Of a DNA stretch of 64,000 nucleotides, positions 52,051 through 64,000 are shown piece by piece (the first letter of the stretch is position 1; every line of letters begins with the position of its first letter). Under the pieces are notes generated by a model, which was not told the origin of the DNA, ran no database searches, and was given only the letters and a program-made list of their open reading frames with translations. Source of the DNA: Mytilus edulis (taxonomy: Eukaryota; Mollusca; Bivalvia; Mytilida; Mytilidae); assembly GCF_963676685.1 (NCBI RefSeq), contig NC_092344.1, forward strand, positions 101,586,749 through 101,650,748. The letters are read 5' to 3'. Both the position numbers and the translations under genes were made by a program.

Positions 52051-52627
52051 CATATTAAAATTATACGGCATAATTTTTACAGGTTTTCACCTAACTGCTT
52101 TCTCCAATATCCATCATCTTTAACTTGTAACACGGGATTTGTGCTGTTTATAATTTACCCATATTCTATTTTATCGACCGTATACATTTACTTTACAACT
52201 TCTTTATTCTGATGGATTTGTTCTCATGGGCGCAGACATATTGGAAAGAGATAAAAGTAGGATTAAGGATCCGGACCCAAAATTCAGCTATCATATTGTA
52301 TTATATGTCTCTTGTTAAACATACAATCTGCATAGATAAAAATTCCTGAAAAGACAGTTATAACTTGAAATATGACTTTAAAAAGTGGTCACCCTTTAGG
52401 TATCCTATTACAAATGGCATACTAAAATATAATTAAAACAAAGATATGATGATACCTCCGTCAGGGTAAATATAGGAGGAGGGTGTCACGGAATAGAAGT
52501 TTCTTCATAATATAAGTTTCAAAAGAAAGAAATATTCTGGAATATTATTTCCACATGAATAAATATTACACTATATGTTCCTAACGGAATAAATGGTATA
52601 GAATATTTGTTCCAACATTGTTATGAC
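52051..52627. other. AT-rich stretch before the satellite
   Basis: No gene is seen. ATTGTATTATATGTCTCT at about 52293 resembles a word at 37475-37500 near QARS1, part of some minor repeat. Confidence 0.35.
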
Positions 52628-55600
52628 ATTATAGACGCTGCCCTGAGGAATAGCTATTATTAAAATAGGACTACAACGTGAGGCTAAAGAATTTCTGGGG
52701 TAAGCATTCTGAGGGGCCGAAAATTTCGTCCGTAACACGGAAAAAAAAGTCATATTTGCTGAAATATGCACTGGGGTCACCCACTTGTTCAAACTCGTTG
52801 CCCCGGCAGTTCTGTATGGCTAGGGATTATAGAACTTGCTCTAATGTATAGCTATTGGGTGCAACTACAACGAAGGGGTAAAGAATTTCTGGGGTAAGCA
52901 TTACTAGTGGACGGAAATTGCGTCCGAAACATGGAAATCCAACCAAATTTGATATAATACGCATTGGGGGCACCCACTTTCCGACCCACTGTCTCAGTAG
53001 TACCTTATGGCTAGGCATTATAGACGCTGCCCTGAGAAATAGCTATCGAATAGGACTACAACGTGAGGCTAAAGAATTTCTGGGGTAAGCATTCTGAGGG
53101 GCCGAAAATTTCGTCCGTAACACGGAAAAAAGTCATATTTGCTGAAATATGCACTGGGGTCACCCACTTGTTCAAACTCGTTGCCCCGGCAGTTCTGTAT
53201 GGCTAGGGATTATAGAACCTGCTCTGATGAATAGCTATTGGGTGCGAATACAACGAAGGGGCAAAGAATTTCTGGGTAAGCATTACTAATGGACGGAAAT
53301 TGCGTCCGAAACATGGAAATCCAACCAAATTTGATATAATACGCATTGGGGGCACCCACTTTCCGACCCACTGTCTCAGTAGTTTCTTATGGCTAGGCAT
53401 TATAGACGCTGCCCTGAGGAATAGCTATTGAATAGGACTACAATTAGAGGCTAAAGAATTTTCTGGGGTAAGCATTCTGAGGGGCCGAAATTTCGTCCGT
53501 AACACGGAAAAAAGTCATATTTGCTGAAATATGCACTGGGGTCACCCACTTGTTCAAACTCGTTGCCCCGGCAGTTCTGTATGGCTAGGGATTATAGAAC
53601 CTGCTCTAATGAATAGTTATTGGGTGCAACAACAACGAGGGGGTAATGAATGTCTGGGGTAAGCCTTACTAGTGGACGGAAATTGCGTCCGAAACATGGA
53701 AATCCAACCAAATTTGATATAATACGCATTGGGGACACCCACTTTCCGACCCACTGTCTCAGTAGTTCCGTATGGCTAGGCATTATAGACGCTGCCCTGA
53801 GGAATAGCTATTGGATAGGACTACAACGTGAGGCTAAAGAATTTCTGGGGTAAGCATTCTGAGGGGCCGAAAATTTCGTCCGTAACACGGAAAAAAGTCA
53901 TATTTGCTGAAATATGCACTGGGGTCACCCACTTGTTCAAACTCGTTGCCCCGGCAGTTCTGTATGGCTAGGGATTATAGAACCTGCTCTAATGAATAGC
54001 TATTGGGTGCGACTACAACGAGGGGGTAATGAATTTCTGGGATAAGCCTTACTAGTGGACGGAAATTGCGTCCGAAACATGGAAATCCAACCAAATTTGA
54101 TATAATACGCATTGGGGGCACCCACTTTCCGACCCACTGTCTCAGTAGTTCCGTATGGCTAGGCATTATAGACGCTGCCCTGAGGAATAGCTATTGGATA
54201 GGACTACAACGTGAGGCTAAAGAATTTCTGGGGTAAGCATTCTGAGGGGCCGAAAATTTCGTCCGTAACACGGAAAAAAAGTCATATTTGCTGAAATATG
54301 CACTGGGGTCACCCACTTGTTCAAACTCGTCGCCCCAGCAGTTCTGTATGGCTAGGGATTATAGAACCTGCTCTAATGAATAGTTATTGGGTGCTACTAC
54401 AACGAGGGGGTAAAGAATTTCTGGGGTAAGCATTACTAGTGGACGGAAATTGCATCGAAACATGGAAATCCAACCAAATTTGATATAATACGCATTGGGG
54501 GCACCCACTTTCCGACCCACTGTCTCAGTAGTTCCTTATGGCTAGGCATTATAGACGCTGCCCTGAGGAATATCTATTGAATAGGACTACAACGTGAGGC
54601 TAAAGAATTTCTGGGGTAAGCATTCTGAGGGGCCGAACATTTCGTCCGTAACACGGCAAAAAAGTCATATTTGCTGAAATACGCATTGGGCACTTTCCAA
54701 CCTACTGCCTTGGCAGTTCTGTATGGCTAGGGATTATAGACTCTGCTCCAAAAAATAGCTATTGAATAGTACTACAGCGGAAGGGTAAACAATCTCTGGG
54801 GTTAGCATTCTGAAAGGCCCAAAATTTCGTCCGTAACACGGCAAAAAAGTCATATTTGCTAAAATACGCATTGGGCACTTTCCAACCTACTGCCTCGGCA
54901 GTTCTGTATGGCTAGGGATTATAGACTCTGCTCCAAAAAATAGCTATTGAATAGTACTACAGCGGAAGGGTAAAGAATCTCTGGGGTAAGCATTCTGAAA
55001 GGCCCAAAATTTCGTCCGTAACACGGCAAAAAAGTCATATTTGCTAAAATACGCATTGGGCACTTTCCAACCTACTGCCTTGGCAGTTCTGTATGGCTAG
55101 GGATTATAGACTATACTCCAAAAAATAGCTATTGAATAGTACTACAGCGGAAGGGTAAAGAATCTCTGGGGTAAGCATTCTGAAAGGCCGAAAATTTCGC
55201 TCGAAATATAAAAATAAAGCCAAATTCGATAAAATACGCGTTGGGGACACCCACTTTCCGACCCATTGTCTCGGTTGTTCTTTATGGCTAGGGATTATAG
55301 ACGCTGCCGTAATTAATATCTATTGGATAGTACTACAATGTGAGGATCAAGAATTTCTGGGGTAAGCATTCTGAAAGGCCCAAAATTTCGTCCGTAACAC
55401 GGCAAAAAAGTCATATTTGCTAAAATACGCATTGGGCACTTTCCAACCTACTGCCTCGGCAGTTCTGTATGGCTAGGGATTATAGACTCTGCTCCAAAAA
55501 ATAGATAGTGAATAGTACTACAGCGGAAGGGTAAAGAATCTCTGGGGTAAGCATTCTGAAAGGCCCAAAATTTCGTCTGTAACACGGCAAATAAGTCATA

Positions 55601-56400
55601 TTTGCTAAAATACGCATTGGGCACTTTCCAACCTACTGCCTCGGCAGTTCTGTATGGCTAGGGATTATAGACTCTGCTTCAGAAAATTGCTATTAAATAG
55701 TACTACAGCGGAAGGGTAAAGAATCTCTGGGGTAAGCATTCTGAAAGGCCGAAAATTTCGCTCGAAATATAGAAATAAAGCCAAATTCGATAAAATACGC
55801 GTTGGGGACACCCACTTTCCGACCCATTGTCTTGGTTGTTCTTTATGGCTAGGGATTATAGACGCTGCCGTAATTAATAGCTATTGGATAGTACTACAAC
55901 GTGAGGATCAAGAATTTCTGGGGTAAGCATTCTGAAAGGCCCAAAATTTCATCCGTAACACGGCAAAAAAGTCATATTTGCTGAAATACGCATTGGGCAC
56001 TTTCCAACCTACTGCCTCGGCAGTTCTGTATGGCTAGGGATTATAGACTATGCTCCAAAAAATAGCTATTGAATAGTACTATTCGGCCTTTAAGCATGCT
56101 TACCCCAGAAATTATTTGCCTTCTCGTTGTAGTACTATCTAATAGCTATTTATTAGAGCAGAGTCTATAATTCCTAGCCATACAGAACAGCCGAGGCAAT
56201 GGGTCGGAAAGTGGGTGCCCTCAATGCGTATTTTATCGAATTTGGCTTTATTTCCATGTTTCGGACGAAATTTTCGACCTTTAGGAATGCTTACCCCAGA
56301 AATTCTTTGCCCTCTCGTTGTAGTACTATCCAATAGCTATTTATTAGAGCAGAGTCTATAATTCCTAGCCATACAGAACAGCCAAGGCAATGGGTTGGAA
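52628..56400. repeat. Satellite with higher-order structure and terminal inversion (~20 monomers)
   Basis: Monomers share TATGGCTAGG(G/C)ATTATAG, AATAGCTATTG, TTTCTGGGGTAAGC and a CACCCACTTTCCGACCCA-type block. TATGGCTAGG occurs at 52815, 53006, 53198, 53388, 53580, 53771, 53963, 54154, 54347 and 54537 (spacing 190-193, two alternating subtypes). It then occurs at 54722, 54907, 55092, 55283, 55468, 55653, 55844 and 56029 (185, 185, 191, 185, 185, 191, 185). From about 56085 the units run in the opposite direction (56176, 56367). Short frames repeating MPSH(K/T)... come from the repeat and are not genes. Confidence 0.95.
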
Positions 56401-57084
56401 ATGTGAGCTATGAAGTTGTATTGTCGATATACCATGAAAAAATTTATTTTACATCAAAATTCTATATTTTTAGTCGTTGATAAGAGTGTTGAAAATCGCA
56501 AATGTGGGTTAAATATGTGTTAATACGAATCACTTCCTGGACTTAATAGATAATACTTTATTTGAATCGTTGTCATGATTTTTTTTATTGTAAATGTTAA
56601 TTACAAAATCGTAAATATGAGTTAGAAATCTACAAACTATAGTTAGAATTTTGTTAATGGGATATAAAAATCTTTGATTTTCTATATAAATCTTGTTTTC
56701 GAACAAATAAAGTCAATAACTATGATTTTAAAGAAAAACAAAATTGTCGCTCAAGTAGTTTTCCAAACGCAATTGCAGGATAGCTTTTCAGAAAGAGAAT
56801 TGCAGGATGAGAATTGCTGGATAGCTTGACACTAGTCAAAGTTTCCAGTGGAACTTCTTTTACGTTGATTAGCTAAAATGTAGATTTAAAAATTAATCCA
56901 AAATTTCGATTTGCAATTGGCATAAATATAACATACTTTCTGTCCAAATCATTTTAAAAAAATTTCTTAAAGGTTCATCCTCCTGATGATACCCCCCGGA
57001 AATGACTAGTCCGCATCAAAGGACTCGCAGATGAGTTTCCAAAAAGTAAGAATTTGTTTGATTGCATAAATTCATCACTTTAGT
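56401..57084. other. AT-rich stretch, no feature seen
   Basis: A small direct repeat (GAATTGCAGGATGAGAATTG region, about 56800) is visible. There is no gene signal. Confidence 0.35.
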
Positions 57085-57437
57085 CACTGGTATTAAAGAG
57101 ATAATCGTAACTGCAATTACGATTATCCCAATATGGCGACGGTAGATATAGGTAAAATCTTTACACTCATTTTTCTTAATTGTAGCATGTTTTTGTCAAT
57201 AGTTACTCAGCTGCAAGGTTTATCTATTCCATTTCATTATATTTGAATCGTAACGGTGCACTGGAATTGTCTAAGCGCTTTGAAAATAGCCGTTGAAAAA
57301 TTCGGGATGATAATCGTAACTCGGAAAAAAGATAATCGTAATTATGGTATTTAAAAATAAATAAGATAATCGTAACTGGAAACTGTTTTATTGATATTGA
57401 CACTAAAAACGTATATCTGATAGCATATTATGAAATT

Positions 57438-57988
57438 ATGGCGATGAATTATTTACGAAACGTCCCAACATCTTATGACATTTCTTTTTATGCATATATA
57501 ATTAATTGTTCTTATGAAAACAGCTACATACTAGTATATTATAAAATTGGAAGGGTGAACAAGCTTCAAGAAATTTGGAAATGGGAAAACACGAACTTTG
57601 TTAATATACAGAAATTTATTAAACTAGGTATGCCACAAAATATGTGAATGAGCGATGGAAATTATGATACATGACAATAATTGTCAGGCGACACGCATGT
57701 GTCACCTTACATCAGATTTCTGATTAAGACAGTAAACAAAAAATAATTTATTCTGAAGTAAATAGTAAATATAGTTAATATTGTTTAAATTATTTTATTG
57801 TAGGTGGTTATATGTGCTATTTCTGCCCCCGGGAAGCCACTGCTGATTTAATTCTAGAACATACCCTATTATGCCATAACGAAGTAGGAAAGACATTTAG
57901 TATTCGTCAAAAACCGTTTGACGAGAAATTAGTGGCTACAGTTTTCATGTCACTTCGATCATTTATCATGGATGATATCACAACTTAA
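57438..57988 (+). CDS. Possible two-exon zinc-finger-like ORF inside the TIR element
   Basis: Exon 57438-57627 (donor GTATGC) and exon 57804-57988 (acceptor TTATTGTAG) join in phase to give 124 residues ending in TAA. The second exon reads GYMCYFCPREATADLILEHT then LLCHNEVGKTFS: Cys68-x2-Cys71, then His83-x3-Cys87 or His88, a plausible zinc-binding unit. The first exon is Tyr/Asn-rich and not recognised. It could be a fragment of the element's own protein, or host sequence captured by it. Gene status rests only on the clean splice sites and the Cys/His spacing. Confidence 0.4.
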
Positions 57989-58037
57989 AAGTTATGATGA
58001 ACAAGGGATAACTTTGAAAAGTGTTTTACAGTGTCAT

Positions 58038-58172
58038 TCCTTTTATAGCTGACTATGCGGTATGGGCTTTGTTCATTGTTAAAGACCGTACGGTGACCTA
58101 TATTTGTTAATTTCTGAGTGGTCTCTTGTGGAAAGTTGTCTCATTGGCAAACATACCACATCTTTTTATTCA
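58038..58172. repeat. Family B tail nested in the TIR element
   Basis: TTTATAGCTGACTATGCGG, AGACCGTACGGTGACC, GTGGTCTCTTGTGGAAAG and GTCTCATTGGCAAACATACC occur in order. It inserted after, or is carried by, the 2.92-kb element. Confidence 0.75.
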
Positions 58173-59099
58173 TATTAGCTACTTCATGACTGTCACTGAA
58201 ATTTCAGTATCTCAGATATAAACTATAAACAACACAAATTCAATTTTGATAATATGACATCCTTAAAACATTTAATGCTATATAAGACTAAAGAATGTTT
58301 GGCCCTAAATGGGATTCTTTGTGTATTATGAAATTAAGTAACGTGGAGTTCATTGACAAACATGGATTTGTGTTCTTTTATAGTTTGGCCAAAAGCCCGA
58401 AAATCAAAAATAAAATTGATGTAGCTTTAAATTTTCTTACAAGAAATACTTATTCAAAGAATGACTGCAAAGATGAGAATAAAATGACGCATATTCCGCA
58501 AAATTAGAAACAAACTTATTAAAAATTCATAAATACTCGGTATATGAAAAGTATGCTGCATACATATGCATGGAAGATATTGTAGAGAAAAATATTGAAG
58601 GTACTAAACAAGGAACATTTTTGTATTTGCATACTTGCCATATAATTAGTACTTTTCTATTAAATGAAAACATAAATTAGCCTTTCCTAATTTTCATGCA
58701 TTTTTCTGAAGCACAAAATATTTGTTTTAAAATCTATAAAAATCTTTGTAATTAAACCAGTTCCGACTGTGATAATCTACATGTTTGGCCCTTTGATGTA
58801 ATTTATCAATATACATATTTGTGTTTTTTTTCGTCTGTCGAATGCTTCGTAAGACTATAGGTAAGGCTAATAAAAACAAAAAATAAAAGTAACAATAAAC
58901 AAAAGTAACAATAAACAAAAGTAACAAAAAACAAAAGTGACAATAAACAATAGTAACAATAAACTGGTAACTATTCTAGATCCTTTACCATCCACACTGT
59001 TTAAAGAAACGTCCTAAAATACATGGGAATTTGATCAAAACATTTGAATTTAATTTTTAAAATCATATATCAGTATAAAATAGAAAAAAGTGAATCCAA

Positions 59100-59460
59100 A
59101 GGAAAAATATGGACGGCTGAATTTATTGATAAGAACTAAATCATCAGCGTATAACAGATATGATATATCATTATCATCTAACTTGGGTGGTTCACATGTT
59201 GAGTCAAAAATAGATGGTAAATCATTAATATATAAAGAAAATAATGTAGGGCTTAAAATACACCCTTGTTTTACCCCAACTGAGGAATTAAAAAAATCAG
59301 TGATACCTTCCGACATCTTTACCAAGTACAAAACCTCTTTATACATATCTTTCATTATACTAAAAAAAAGGACCATCTACAATTCGTAAAAGAGGGCATC
59401 TCTATTAATAGTATCAAATGCCTTCCTGAAATCAATGAAACAGGCATATATCTTTTTTGA
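59100..59460 (-). pseudogene. LINE reverse transcriptase fragment
   Basis: On the minus strand, KKIYACFIDFRKAFDTINRD (palm motif with the first catalytic Asp) is followed, after a stop or shift near 59380, by SVGVKQGCILSPTLFSLYIN and LLYADDLVLI with the YADD catalytic pair. This order and wording are those of non-LTR retrotransposons. Only about 120 codons remain, broken in the middle and truncated at both ends. It lies inside the 2.92-kb TIR element. Confidence 0.85.
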
Positions 59461-60008
59461 CATATGAAAATGTGGTATACGTGACTTTCATTTTGAGCAA
59501 TGAATTGAAAGGATTGCACTTTTGGAATATGGGATATAGCTAATCCATCCTTTTTCTCATCAATTAGAGATATATAGGTAAATTTATCCTAGATATTAAC
59601 CTGTAAGTTTCTTCATTTATTTTTATATGCGTTAATGTCATCGTTTAACTGGGCATTTACATTTTTAACACACAAAATACCATTGAAATGCTGAAAGACA
59701 CATTTATTATGTTTCAGTTACTATTATCATATAAAGAAAATTACGATTATCAAAGAAGAAAAATACCATAGAGTTACGATTATCATCCCGAATTTTTCAA
59801 CGGCTATTTTCACAGCTCTTAGACAATTCCAGTGCACCGTTACGATTCAAATATGATGTAATGGTATAGATAAACCTTGCAGCTGAGTAACTATTGACAA
59901 AAACATGCTACATTTAAGAAAAACGAGTGTAAAGATTTTACCTATATCTACCGTCGCCATATTGGGATAATCGTAATTGCAGTTACTATTATCTCTTTAA
60001 TACCAGTG

Positions 60009-62700
60009 TTAGTTGAGCAAATTCGTTTTCTGAAATCACTACACAGTTATCTGACCAATCGTTATATGTCTTACTGGGCACTGAATTACAAACACACCTC
60101 AAATTTTATTATATTTCTATATTGACAAAACAAAATGTGATATAATTCAAAATACTATCGAACTTATTATGTAAAGGAATTATGACAGACGACAACCAAT
60201 ATGTTATCGTTTCAATATGGGACAAGCACATAAAGAATGTGTCCCGGTTTCACACGAATATGACACCTCAACCCCCTGAAATAATGAGAGTGATGTAACA
60301 ACACCAACATTTATAAATTAAACAAATGTAACAATCATAACATTGGGTAGTTTGGGGATGAAAACATTTGTTTAGCTTAGCTCCCCCCCTCCCAAAAAAA
60401 TATCATTGTATTGTAGTGACGGCTGTGGTTAATAAACTTGGAATTGATAGTAAATAGAAAATACAAGTTATTTCTAGCACACTAATATGTATGCATATTA
60501 TGTATTATGCAGAAAAACACGGAGTTATCTGAAATTAATGGAAACCCAAAACTGAAATATCGGATTTTGGGTTGAAAAAAAGGGAGAGGGCTAAAAAATT
60601 TGTCCCGCCCCCAAGAATCTATGGTAACTTATGTTGAAATAGAAAAAAAAAACCAAACGATTTTGTTTGTATTTTCTCAATATAAAAAAATCAAACCAGA
60701 TAATTGGTGTGTACCTTTGAAGTAACGTATGTACAGCGAGTAAACTAATTAATTACCGATGATCTAAGAGTTCCATGGCTAGATTTATATAGTCCCTAGT
60801 GTAAACAGTGTACAACTTGCATGTTTTATTTGAAACATCAAATGCATGAAATATTAAGTAGGGAGAATGATGAAATTACATGTCCAAAAAATCTGAATTT
60901 TTATGTTAAGTATATATATGATTTGGTCCAGTTCAAATGGTCAAATTTTATCACGTCTGAAGCTGTCAAACTGAATTTTACACCCCCTTAACACAGAATT
61001 GTCAATATTTTGAGTTAGAGCTGGTAGAAGTTTCTATAATTTTGATATTATTTGTCTCACTGGTAGTACACTACACTGTAAAAATCTTTTTGAGAAAGAG
61101 CAGGTGCGATTTTTTTAATTTGAATTTATTGTCTAAAAGAAATGCACTACGGAATAACTGTGTTCTCGGGCCTAATAGTTTAAATTGAACACTGTTGTGT
61201 TACAATGGTCAGTGTAAAGGTTTTACTGGCGAACTTCACACCACAAGAAACATCCTATTGTAAACATATACTGTATAGGTAAACATCTGTTGTTACTTTT
61301 CATTTTAGTCGTAAAGTACATGTTCCTGCATTTAATGACACGTTTCATTATCTACCACGCTGCATAATATATTAGATATATCAAACACCCACTTTCGAAA
61401 CTATCCGGAAATCCAACATTGTTATACGTTTATATTTACAACAAAAGTTTACTTAGTGACATAATGTTTATTACTCAGTGTAGGAAAAAGGTTGCTTATG
61501 GAATACTATACACATGAATAATTTTAATATTCGTTGGGTGAAAGTGGTTTCCCCAAGTTAATATTCATGCAGCATTGATTTCAGAGGGTTTATTTTCCCA
61601 AATGGTCCTCTTATAGGCTATATTGTTCTGCCTATTGTTTATAATTTAGTTATCACAGGGTCAATTAAGTCATGTAACCAAATTCCATTTGATAATGTTA
61701 ATATTATAGATAATACAAATGTCAGCTCAGCCAATATATAAAACAAAAATTCACCACCAATTTATTATATATCAATTTTAATTATTTTCATGATAAACTG
61801 TGTGCAACATTTGATGCCTTTTAGGTGACGTAATTTCATCTCTTAATAATTGAATGCGATAACGGGAATTTTCTGTTTCTTTTTCGTGTGACATTTTGAT
61901 TAGAAATGGAGGGAAACTTTCTCTTAAGACTTTTTACTCTTTCTCAAGGTAAGAAACCAATTGAAATATATATATGTATATTACGTTGTTGAAAACCGAA
62001 ATACTTGCTAGTGCTCAGTGCTGTATTTTGGCTCCTGGAATATATGTCTTTTGAAATACATATCACTGTATTATGTTTGGCTTCTGAAAAAAAAACCCAT
62101 ATCTGTATTATTATTTTTTGCTTCTATAATACATATGTCCTATCTTCTTTCTTTTTCATTTGAACTATCTCTTTTCGTTTCTACCTATTTAATAAATATA
62201 TTTCTTTCCGTTTGACTTTATGGATTTCCCCTAACTAAATGTAGTAAATTTATTCAAAGTGGTTAAGATAAGTTGTTTTAAAAATGGGTTAATGTTATTT
62301 TGAGATATATGTAATTGGTTACACTTAAAAAAAATTCAAAATGAACATTTTATTGGATAAAGCATATATAATAAAATGACATTACGTAAGCCAATTGTAC
62401 AATATAAATGACATATTCAAATATGTCAAATAATGTAAACAAAACACGATCCATAACAAGTGAAAATTAATGACAATGAATGATATGTTATACATGTATG
62501 AGCACATAATGTTTGCGCTTTTTTACCTACAAGACAGCTCCAAACACTATGGCCATTTGCGCTTTAAATTTTGATACACCTGTATTAAATGCGCTTATTA
62601 CCTTATAGACGTCTACCTGTAATTTTAATGAATTGATAAATTCGACTTCACATTGACATAGTTTTAAACATAGACTTTATAAAGTTAAAGACGAGTCAAG
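60009..62700. other. Intergenic stretch, little recognisable
   Basis: AT-rich sequence with C-rich and A-rich runs near 60385 and 60640. CGGATTTTGGGTTGAAAAAA then GGGAGAGGGC near 60560 recalls 3085-3115. Apart from a possible first exon at 61906, no gene is supported. Confidence 0.4.
61906..61948 (+). CDS. Possible first coding exon of a gene continuing to the right
   Basis: An ATG (A at -3, G at +4) opens MEGNFLLRLFTLSQ and runs into a strong donor, CAAG before GTAAGA. The peptide could be the start of a signal sequence. No convincing second exon is visible before 64000, so this is tentative. Confidence 0.25.
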
Positions 62701-62769
62701 GATTTATTTTTATGTCACGATAGATTTGTATCGGTAAGTTATTTGTAATATTGATGAACAGGAACCAAT

Positions 62770-62880
62770 GTCAGGAGTTGGCCGGGATACGAACTCATGC
62801 TACTGATATATCGTGGCACCAAATCGCCTTGCACTATTTCCGACGCGCAAGACCACTGGATTACTATATATATTCGATCC
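62770..62880 (-). repeat. tRNA-derived SINE head
   Basis: On the minus strand, CAGTGGTCTTGCGCGTCGG (A-box-like) is followed by GCATGAGTTCGTATCCCGGC (B box). This is a pol III promoter pair typical of tRNA-derived SINEs. Confidence 0.65.
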
Positions 62881-62884
62881 CTAA

Positions 62885-63400
62885 CATCACTGAAGAGACA
62901 TTGATTGTCTAAATCCGCATATGGTGTAAAAAAAAAAAATTGCACCTCATGTTTGTGGTTTATCAATTTTGCCACAAGTTTATAGTTTTTCTGTTTGATA
63001 TTTAGACAATATATGTATAGTGTCTTGAAATATGAAATTTATTTGTATGAGGCTTAGAAACAGAGGAAATGCGAGGTTCCTCCGGTTTATATAACGCGTT
63101 CATCATGTTTGTATAAACCTATTATGTATGACCTCATGTTACACATGTATCTGTGTCTGAGTGTTCAAATAAAATCTTGAAATCTTGAAATCTTATTTCG
63201 ACTCTTTAATATATAACAATCTATCATAAATTAAGATAAATTTTATGGCCTTCCAAATACTGTTTCCATCCCTACTATCACTGAAGAGACACTGATTGTC
63301 GAAATCCGGATATGGTGTACACATTTTTGCACCTTATGTTTGTGGTTTATCAAGTTTGTCGCAAGTTTATTGTTTTCTGTTTGATTTCAAATAAGTATAA
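62885..63400. repeat. Direct duplication ~390 bp apart
   Basis: ATCACTGAAGAGACATTGAT, AAATCCGCATATGGTGTA and TGTTTGTGGTTTATCAA (62886-62970) recur at 63278-63360 with small changes, followed in both by AAGTTTAT(A/T)GTTTTTCTGTTTGAT-like sequence. Confidence 0.75.
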
Positions 63401-63699
63401 AGATCCATTTTGTTACATCTTGTGAATCATTTATTTGGCAATCGTCGATGGCAGTCAGCATGGTTTAAGAACATCAATTGTTCGACCTGTTAGTCAAATG
63501 CGTTTTGTTAAAATATACTTTTTCACTTTTTTGATCTTTTGGAAAATGTTGTTTGTGCAGTATTGAGACCCCTCAACAACGAAATTTGCTTTAAATGCAC
63601 ACGTATAAAAATTGCGGTTTTTATCCAACTCAAACATGGGTTTAAACGTTGTTTTCAATTTCTCATTGATATGGTCATAATTATAAAATAACTGTTTAC

Positions 63700-63937
63700 A
63701 AAACTTTATATTTTTGAAAAACTAAGGATTTTCTACCTCAGGAATAGATTACCTTAGCTGTATTTGGTATAACTTTTAGGAATATTAGACTCCTCAATGC
63801 TCTTCAAATACTAACTTGACATACTTTATTTGGCCTTTTATACGATTATACTATATTATCACTGATGAGTCTTTTGTAGACGAAACGCGCGTCTGGCGCA
63901 AATACAAAATTTGTATCCTGGTATCTATTATGAGTTT
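63700..63937. repeat. Family C repeat, second copy
   Basis: CTACCTCAGGAATAGATTAC, CCTCAATGCTCTTCAA, CACTGATGAGTCTTTTGTAG, ACGAAACGCGCGTCTGGCG and GGTATCTATTATGAGTTTTT occur in the same order as at 19902-20135. Confidence 0.8.
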
Positions 63938-64000
63938 TTTTCCATTGATCCAGTTGTTCAAATATTTAAATGTATTGTTTTGCGTACCCATGGAAAAAAA

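Larger units (their letters stand above)
57085..60008. mobile_element. 2.92-kb element with ~280-bp TIRs and TTAGT duplication
   Basis: Inverted repeats at 57085-57377 and about 59735-60008 are roughly 95 percent alike by eye. The tips read CACTGGTATTAAAGAGATAA and the flanks carry TTAGT at 57080-57084 and 60009-60013. GATAATCGTAA words recur several times in each TIR, including a near palindrome just inside the tip. The interior has a two-exon reading frame, a family B insertion and a LINE relic. A CAC tip with a 5-bp duplication is shared with Transib/RAG-like elements, but no RAG1-type core is visible, so the class is open. Confidence 0.85.

Noticed and set aside
53203-54166. Series of similar 63-65-codon frames
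   Set aside because: Each is the same part of a satellite monomer read in one frame.

Overview
The window is animal nuclear DNA: AT-rich, with many short exons bounded by GT/AG introns, a snRNA-type splice grammar, and dense short interspersed repeats. Several dispersed repeats are ones I recognise from mussel (Mytilus-like) and other bivalve genomes, so a marine bivalve is the best guess. No bacterial, plasmid or phage features are present, and most long open frames are only stretches of tandem repeat.

The main gene is a complete cytosolic glutaminyl-tRNA synthetase (QARS1) on the minus strand. I assembled it from 23 exons between 37139 (ATG) and 7993 (stop). All splice phases agree, and the product is 791 residues with HIGH and SKRK signature motifs. 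Its introns hold a 27-bp minisatellite (intron 3), a hAT element with exact 8-bp target duplications (intron 14), a long-TIR element built around a 30-bp minisatellite (intron 19), an 896-bp TA-flanked MITE (intron 21) and a 1.38-kb element with 5-bp duplications (intron 22). Exon 17 lies at the head of four tandem 90-bp copies of itself, one of which has a stop codon.

A short head-to-head promoter region (about 37140-37320) separates QARS1 from a plus-strand gene at 37340-44828. That gene encodes an unrecognised protein with a KVSF (PP1-docking type) motif and two alternative 3' ends separated by a 1.6-kb array of 50-51-bp repeats. Further right on the minus strand is a single-coding-exon DNAJC24/DPH4 gene (diphthamide pathway co-chaperone, 48169-48585). 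At the far left is a small intronless plus-strand gene (632-904) with a TATA box, an initiator and a polyadenylation signal.

The right third (49-64 kb) is mainly repeats. It holds tRNA-derived SINE-like units and a 3.8-kb satellite with higher-order structure (about 191+191 bp dimers, then 185/185/191 trimers) ending in an inversion. It also holds a 2.92-kb element with roughly 275-290-bp terminal inverted repeats and a TTAGT duplication. That element carries a small two-exon zinc-finger-like reading frame and a broken LINE reverse transcriptase.

The observations most worth following up are the exon-17 quadruplication, the 2.92-kb CAC-tipped element, the TIR-bounded minisatellite, and a 5-bp-duplication MITE whose empty site can be seen in a related repeat elsewhere in the window.
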